Shown here one piece after another: positions 60,525 to 64,000 of a stretch of DNA of 64,000 nucleotides. The notes below the pieces were generated by a model, which searched no databases, was not told the origin of the DNA, and worked only from the letters and a program-made list of their open reading frames with translations. Each line of letters starts with the position of its first letter. Positions within the stretch are counted from its first letter, which is position 1. The position numbers and the translations under genes are program-made. This DNA comes from Kribbella pittospori (GTDB taxonomy: Bacteria; Actinomycetota; Actinomycetes; Propionibacteriales; Kribbellaceae): assembly GCF_004331465.1 (NCBI RefSeq), contig NZ_SJKB01000005.1, forward strand, positions 248,001 to 312,000, written 5' to 3'.

Positions 60525-60987
60525 GTGCCTGACCCCCTCGACACCGCCGCCCTCGTCCTCGGCACCATCACCCATTCCGAGCCGGTGAACGGGTTCGTCA
60601 TCTACGCCGGTTGCACGCGATCACCGGGGCGGCGTACGGGATCCTCGCAGAGGGTCTGCATCCGACGTGGCCGGACTTCCTGAGCACCGCGACCGAGCAG
60701 CTCGACGAGATCGTGCCGGCCGACCTGGCGCCACGCTGACGGCGATCATCGACTGGTCCGACGCGACGTACGGCGACCCGCTCTACGACCTGGCCAGGTT
60801 CTCGATCTCCGGTGCAACCGAAGCGCTTCTCGACGGCTACGGCATTGAGCTGACCCCTGCCATCGAGAAGACGTTCTCGCTGTACCGCATCGTCTGGTCG
60901 CTGATCGCGCTGTACGCCGAACACCGGGCCGGCGGCGACTGGTTCGACGCACACATCGTGCGGATCACGAAGGAACTGCCGGGCTAG
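60525..60987 (+). pseudogene. Decayed aminoglycoside phosphotransferase-like (APH) gene
   Basis: Three fragments in three frames read as one degraded APH-family gene. A short N-terminal piece starts at GTG 60525 (LDTAALVLGTITHSEPVNGF). A middle piece from about 60611 (LHAITGAAYGILAEGLHPTW) ends at a TGA at 60739. A C-terminal piece from about 60732 contains the APH metal-site region (AIIDWSDATYGDPLYDLARF) and ends at 60987. The family's catalytic HGD region is missing altogether, so there is an internal deletion as well as two frameshifts. Not functional as read. It overlaps the convergent pyrH-like gene by 4 bp. Confidence 0.75.
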
Positions 60988-61691
60988 TTGATCAGCGTGC
61001 CGACCGGGGTGCCGGTGCTGATGGAGGAGGCGGCCCCGGTGCGGTCGATGTCGAAGACGTGGAGCGGGAGGCGGTGGTCGCGGGCCAGGATGAAGGCGGA
61101 CTGGTCCATCACGCCGAGGCCGCGGTCGATGACGTCCTGGTAGCTGAGGTGGTCGAACCGGCGCGCGTCCGGGACCTTGTTCGGGTCGGCGTCGTACACA
61201 CCGTCGGTGCCGTTCTTGGCGACCAGCAGGGCATCGGCGCCGAGCTCGACGGCGCGCTGTACGGCGGGGTAGTCGGTCGTGGTGAACGGCTGACCGTTGC
61301 CGGAGGCAAGGAGGACGATCGCGCCCTTCTCGAGGTGCCGCAGGGCGCGCAGCCGGATGTAGGGCTCGGCCATGTTGTTGATCGGGATCGCCGTCATCAG
61401 GCGCGCGTCGTCAGCACCGAGCGCGGCCAGCCGACCGCGCAACAGGACCGCGTTGATGATGGTGCCGAGCATGCCGATGTTGTCGGCCTCGACCCGATCG
61501 ATGCCCCAGTCCTCGGCCCGATTGCCGCGGAAGACGTTGCCCCCGCCCACAACCACCGCCACCTGTACGCCGGTAGCCCGCAACGCGATCACCTCGTTGG
61601 CCAGGTGGGTGAGCCGCTCGCTGTTGAACCCGAACGCGTCACCCCCAGCAATCGCCTGCCCAGACAACTTCACCACAAGCCGCCGATACAT
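60984..61691 (-). CDS. UMP kinase-like amino-acid-kinase family protein (PyrH type)
   Basis: A 235-aa enzyme of the UMP kinase fold: VVKLSG (6-11), VVVGGGNVFRG (about 46-56), DNIGMLGTIINA (about 70-81), QPFTTTDYPAVQRAVELGADALLVAKNGTDGVYDADP (about 134-170) and MDQSAF (about 195). The length matches PyrH, and the UMP-site residues are largely kept; GTG of the GTGxPFxTTD motif is GNG. It is not next to tsf/frr, where actinobacterial pyrH normally lies, so this may be a second copy. ATG 61691 has GGAG upstream. Confidence 0.85.
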   Translation of the reverse strand: MYRRLVVKLSGQAIAGGDAFGFNSERLTHLANEVIALRATGVQVAVVVGGGNVFRGNRAEDWGIDRVEADNIGMLGTIINAVLLRGRLAALGADDARLMTAIPINNMAEPYIRLRALRHLEKGAIVLLASGNGQPFTTTDYPAVQRAVELGADALLVAKNGTDGVYDADPNKVPDARRFDHLSYQDVIDRGLGVMDQSAFILARDHRLPLHVFDIDRTGAASSISTGTPVGTLIN

Positions 61692-61775
61692 GCTGCTCCA
61701 TCCGCTCGAAACCCGCCGCTGATCCCGCGCCATTCTGCCCTGGACGGCGCGGGGTGGGCGCGCGAAGCTGGGCGG

Positions 61776-62606
61776 GTGACTGAGTCCGAGCACGAGATGG
61801 TGTCTGGTGCGCGCTTCGACGACGTGGGGCTGCCTGGCGCGGCGTTCCACGATGTCAACCTGGCCGAGGCGCTCTTCGAGGACGTCAACCTGAGTAACGC
61901 ACGCTTCGACGACGTGAATCTGTCTGGTGCGCGGTTCGACAATGTGAATCTCAGCGGCGCGACGATTCGTGGTGCGCGGTTGGTGGACGTGTCGCTCGAC
62001 GGTGACATCCGCGGCTTGCGGGTCTGGGGTGTCGACGTCGTACCGCTGATCGATGCCGAGCTCAACCGTCGTCAGCCTGGCCGGGAGAAGATGCGCCCGA
62101 CCGATGCCAACGGGTACCGCGAGGCGTGGGCCCTGCTCGAGCGGCTGTGGCCTGAGACGATCGCCCGCGCCCGCGCGCTGCCGCCGGAGCTGCTGCACGA
62201 GTCGGTGGACGGCGAATGGTCCTTCATCGAGACGCTGCGTCACCTCGTCTTCGCGACGGACGCCTGGGTACTGCGGACCGTCCTCGGCGAGCAGTCTCCG
62301 TGGGACCCGCTCGACCTGCCCCACGACGAGATGCACGACACGCCTCCTGTCCCGCGCGACCGGACCGTTCGGCCGTCGCTCGACGAGGTTCTCGTCCTGC
62401 GTGCCGACCGGATGGGCAAGGTACGTGCGATCATCGCGGAACTCACCGACGAGCGGCTGGCCGAGCGGACGACGCCGGTGGCCGAACCCGGGTACCCGGC
62501 GTCCGACAGCTACCTGGTCGACGACTGCCTGAGCTGCATCCTCGGCGAGGAGTGGGAGCACCGCCAGTACGCCGAACGCGACCTCGCCGTACTGGAGACG
62601 TCGTAA
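61776..62606 (+). CDS. Pentapeptide-repeat protein fused to a DinB-like domain
   Basis: A 276-aa fusion. Residues about 10-75 are five to six decads of the A(R/L)F(D/E)DVNL type (GARFDDVGL, EALFEDVNL, NARFDDVNL, GARFDNVNL), which should form a short right-handed beta helix. Residues about 105-275 are a DinB/DUF664-like four-helix bundle with possible metal His residues in LLHESVDGEWSF, LRHLVFATDAW and EEWEHRQYAERDL. DinB-like proteins include thiol-dependent transferases. GTG 61776 includes the N-terminus MTESEHE; ATG 61797 is an alternative. It is divergent from pyrH. Confidence 0.8.
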   Translation: MTESEHEMVSGARFDDVGLPGAAFHDVNLAEALFEDVNLSNARFDDVNLSGARFDNVNLSGATIRGARLVDVSLDGDIRGLRVWGVDVVPLIDAELNRRQPGREKMRPTDANGYREAWALLERLWPETIARARALPPELLHESVDGEWSFIETLRHLVFATDAWVLRTVLGEQSPWDPLDLPHDEMHDTPPVPRDRTVRPSLDEVLVLRADRMGKVRAIIAELTDERLAERTTPVAEPGYPASDSYLVDDCLSCILGEEWEHRQYAERDLAVLETS

Positions 62607-62660
62607 AACTGTCCGGGCGATGGCCTAGCGTTCGATGAACCGTGACTGAGGGGGTTGGCG

Positions 62661-63344
62661 ATGGACATGTTGACGGTGCAGGCGATCCAGGATGCCGGGG
62701 TGTCGGACTGGCGGAAGCTGGCTCAACGGCTGCACGCACGGTTCCTGGTCGCGTCGTTCGCCGACGGGCTCAAGTTCCTGACCGCGATCGGCGAGACCTG
62801 CGCGGCGGCCGAGACCGAGCCGGACGTGCGGGTCGGTGCGACCTTCGTGGATGTGGCCCTGGCTAGTCCCGACGCGGTGTACCGCGATCCGGACGGCGTC
62901 GAGTACGTGTTCCCGTCGGTGACACAGCGGGACGTCGAGCTCGCGCGCCGGATCAGTGCGATCGCCGGGTCGCATGGTGTGCAGGCCGATCCTGCCGGAG
63001 TGGTGCAGCTGGAGATCGCGATCGACACCGCCGATCCCCAGAAGATCGGTCCGTTCTGGGCGGCGGTGCTCACCGGCAGCACGGACGCGCTGGGCGGTGT
63101 CGACGTCGGTGATCCGACCGACCGGATCCCGAACCTGTGGTTCCAGCGCACCGATCCGCACGAGCCTCCCCGGCAACGCTTCCACCTCGATCTGTGGCTG
63201 CCACCCGAGGTCGCTCCCGCCCGGATCGAGGCGGGGCTGGCCGCCGGCGGCACCATCACCTACGACGCCGAGGCACCGAGGTTCACCGTCCTGGCCGACC
63301 CAGACGGCAACAAGGTCTGCATCTGTACGACGGAAGGTCGCTGA
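62661..63344 (+). CDS. Pterin-4a-carbinolamine dehydratase-like/VOC fusion protein
   Basis: A 227-aa protein. The first 100 residues resemble pterin-4a-carbinolamine dehydratase (DWRKLAQRLHARFLVASFADGLKFLTAIGETCAAAE). The catalytic HH of the HHPD motif is ETEPDV here, so dehydratase activity is doubtful. Residues about 110-225 are a VOC/glyoxalase fold (VQLEIAIDTADPQKIGPFWAAVL; NLWFQRTDPHEPPRQRFHLDLWL; FTVLADPDGNKVCICT). This two-domain layout occurs in actinobacteria without a known role. ATG 62661 has GAGGGGG at six bases. Confidence 0.82.
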   Translation: MDMLTVQAIQDAGVSDWRKLAQRLHARFLVASFADGLKFLTAIGETCAAAETEPDVRVGATFVDVALASPDAVYRDPDGVEYVFPSVTQRDVELARRISAIAGSHGVQADPAGVVQLEIAIDTADPQKIGPFWAAVLTGSTDALGGVDVGDPTDRIPNLWFQRTDPHEPPRQRFHLDLWLPPEVAPARIEAGLAAGGTITYDAEAPRFTVLADPDGNKVCICTTEGR

Positions 63345-63356
63345 CAGCCCGCGCCG

Positions 63357-64000
63357 TCAGAGGTCGTAGCCGCCGGAGGCTTCGATGGTTTGGGCGGTGA
63401 TCCAGGCACTCTCGGGGGAGAGGAGGAAAGCGATCACCCTCGCGAGATCCTCTGGCTCGCCGATGCGGCCGAGGGCGGTGCGGTCGGCGATCGGCGGGAT
63501 CAGGTCGGGGAAGCGAGAGAACGCGTCGTCGCCGAGGCGAGTCCGGGTCACGCCGGGAGCGACTGCGTTGACCCGGATCCGGCGTGCGCTGAGTTCCTTG
63601 GCGAGGTAGCGGGTGAGGACGACCTGCGCGCCCTTCATGCTCGCGTAGACCGAGTAGCCCGGTTCCGGCCGGGCGCTTGGCAGAGCGGAGGTGCTGGTCG
63701 TGTAGACAATCGACCCACCGTCCGCGATCAGCGGCAGCAGTGTCTGTGTGAGGAAGTACGGCCCCTTGAGATGCACCTGGAGCATCTGGTCGAACAGTTC
63801 CTCGGTGGTCTCCTCGAAGGGGACCGGCATCTGCCCGACGCCGGCGTTGTTCACCAGGTAGTCGAACGAGGTGCGATCCCACCGCTCGCGCAGCGCCACC
63901 TCGACCGCGGTCCTGAAGTCGGCGAAGGTGTCACCGCTCCCGACATCGAGCGGCAGCGCGACCGCCGTACCGCCGTCCTTCTCGATCCGTTCGACCGTCT
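63357..64000 (-). CDS. SDR family oxidoreductase (5' end outside window)
   Basis: The C-terminal 214 codons of a short-chain dehydrogenase; the reading frame continues past base 64000 (VERIEKDGGTAVALPLDVGS lies at the edge). Visible: NNAGVGQ, the Ser-containing VYTTSTSA, the catalytic YSVYASMKG, RIRVNAVAPGVTRTRL and a GGYDL end. It is a classical FabG-like SDR. An internal ATG at 63899 is not the true start. It is convergent with the VOC fusion gene, 12 bp apart. Confidence 0.88.
   Translation of the reverse strand, partial: TVERIEKDGGTAVALPLDVGSGDTFADFRTAVEVALRERWDRTSFDYLVNNAGVGQMPVPFEETTEELFDQMLQVHLKGPYFLTQTLLPLIADGGSIVYTTSTSALPSARPEPGYSVYASMKGAQVVLTRYLAKELSARRIRVNAVAPGVTRTRLGDDAFSRFPDLIPPIADRTALGRIGEPEDLARVIAFLLSPESAWITAQTIEASGGYDL

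Noticed and set aside
63357..63899. Complete SDR gene starting at ATG 63899
   Set aside because: The cofactor-binding half would be missing; the frame stays open to base 64000, so the true start is outside the window.

Overview
The window is high-GC actinobacterial DNA with dense, often overlapping genes, many GTG starts and ATGA/GTGA stop-start fusions. A class III lanthipeptide locus carrying a prolyl oligopeptidase matches the architecture known for flavipeptin of Kribbella flavida. Together with the abundance of sugar-uptake operons, this suggests Kribbella or a close relative in the Nocardioidaceae (inference; no 16S or other phylogenetic marker was examined).

Layout. 1-5.1 kb: a rhamnoside-use locus (GH78 alpha-L-rhamnosidase plus a truncated sugar-binding lipoprotein) divergent from an AraC regulator. 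4.4-7.6 kb: a TetR/flavin monooxygenase pair around a perfect 21-bp palindrome, a PGPGW membrane protein, and a LuxR-type regulator with a degenerate receiver. 7.6-15.8 kb: the lanthipeptide operon on the minus strand, in the order synthetase (LanKC), 43-aa precursor, prolyl oligopeptidase, and two half-ABC exporters. The precursor gene was found by reading the sequence. A perfect 13-bp hairpin separates it from the protease gene. 16-24.3 kb: a four-part peptidoglycan hydrolase, dihydrolipoamide dehydrogenase with a strong terminator, TrmO/metallophosphoesterase, a membrane-anchored PstS-like protein and a second flavin disulfide reductase. 24.4-26.9 kb: a CbiMQO cobalt/nickel ECF transporter.

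27.1-37.0 kb: a GntR regulator and a long operon that looks like sugar-acid uptake and breakdown (two dehydrogenases, an aldehyde dehydrogenase, a complete ABC importer, two enolase-superfamily enzymes). 37.2-43.5 kb: a secreted SGNH esterase, an AlkZ-like DNA glycosylase candidate, a tandem SRPBCC protein, a UvrA-like resistance ATPase, and a MarR/SDR pair sharing a 30-bp palindrome. 43.6-47.8 kb: a LacI regulator with a second sugar ABC importer. 48.5-56.5 kb: a LysR-controlled third ABC operon with its own enolase-superfamily enzyme, a hydroxyacid dehydrogenase and a sugar isomerase.

56.5-64 kb: an SDR, then a probable antibiotic-response region. A PrmC-like methyltransferase is preceded by a possible stalling leader and hairpin. 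A TetM/OtrA-like ribosomal protection GTPase has a 36-codon leader ORF inside a long-range stem. A decayed aminoglycoside phosphotransferase follows. A PyrH-type kinase, a pentapeptide-repeat/DinB fusion, a pterin-dehydratase-like/VOC fusion and a truncated SDR close the window.

The best candidates for further study are the lanthipeptide operon with its intercistronic hairpin, and the two leader-controlled ribosome-associated genes facing each other at 57.4-60.4 kb.
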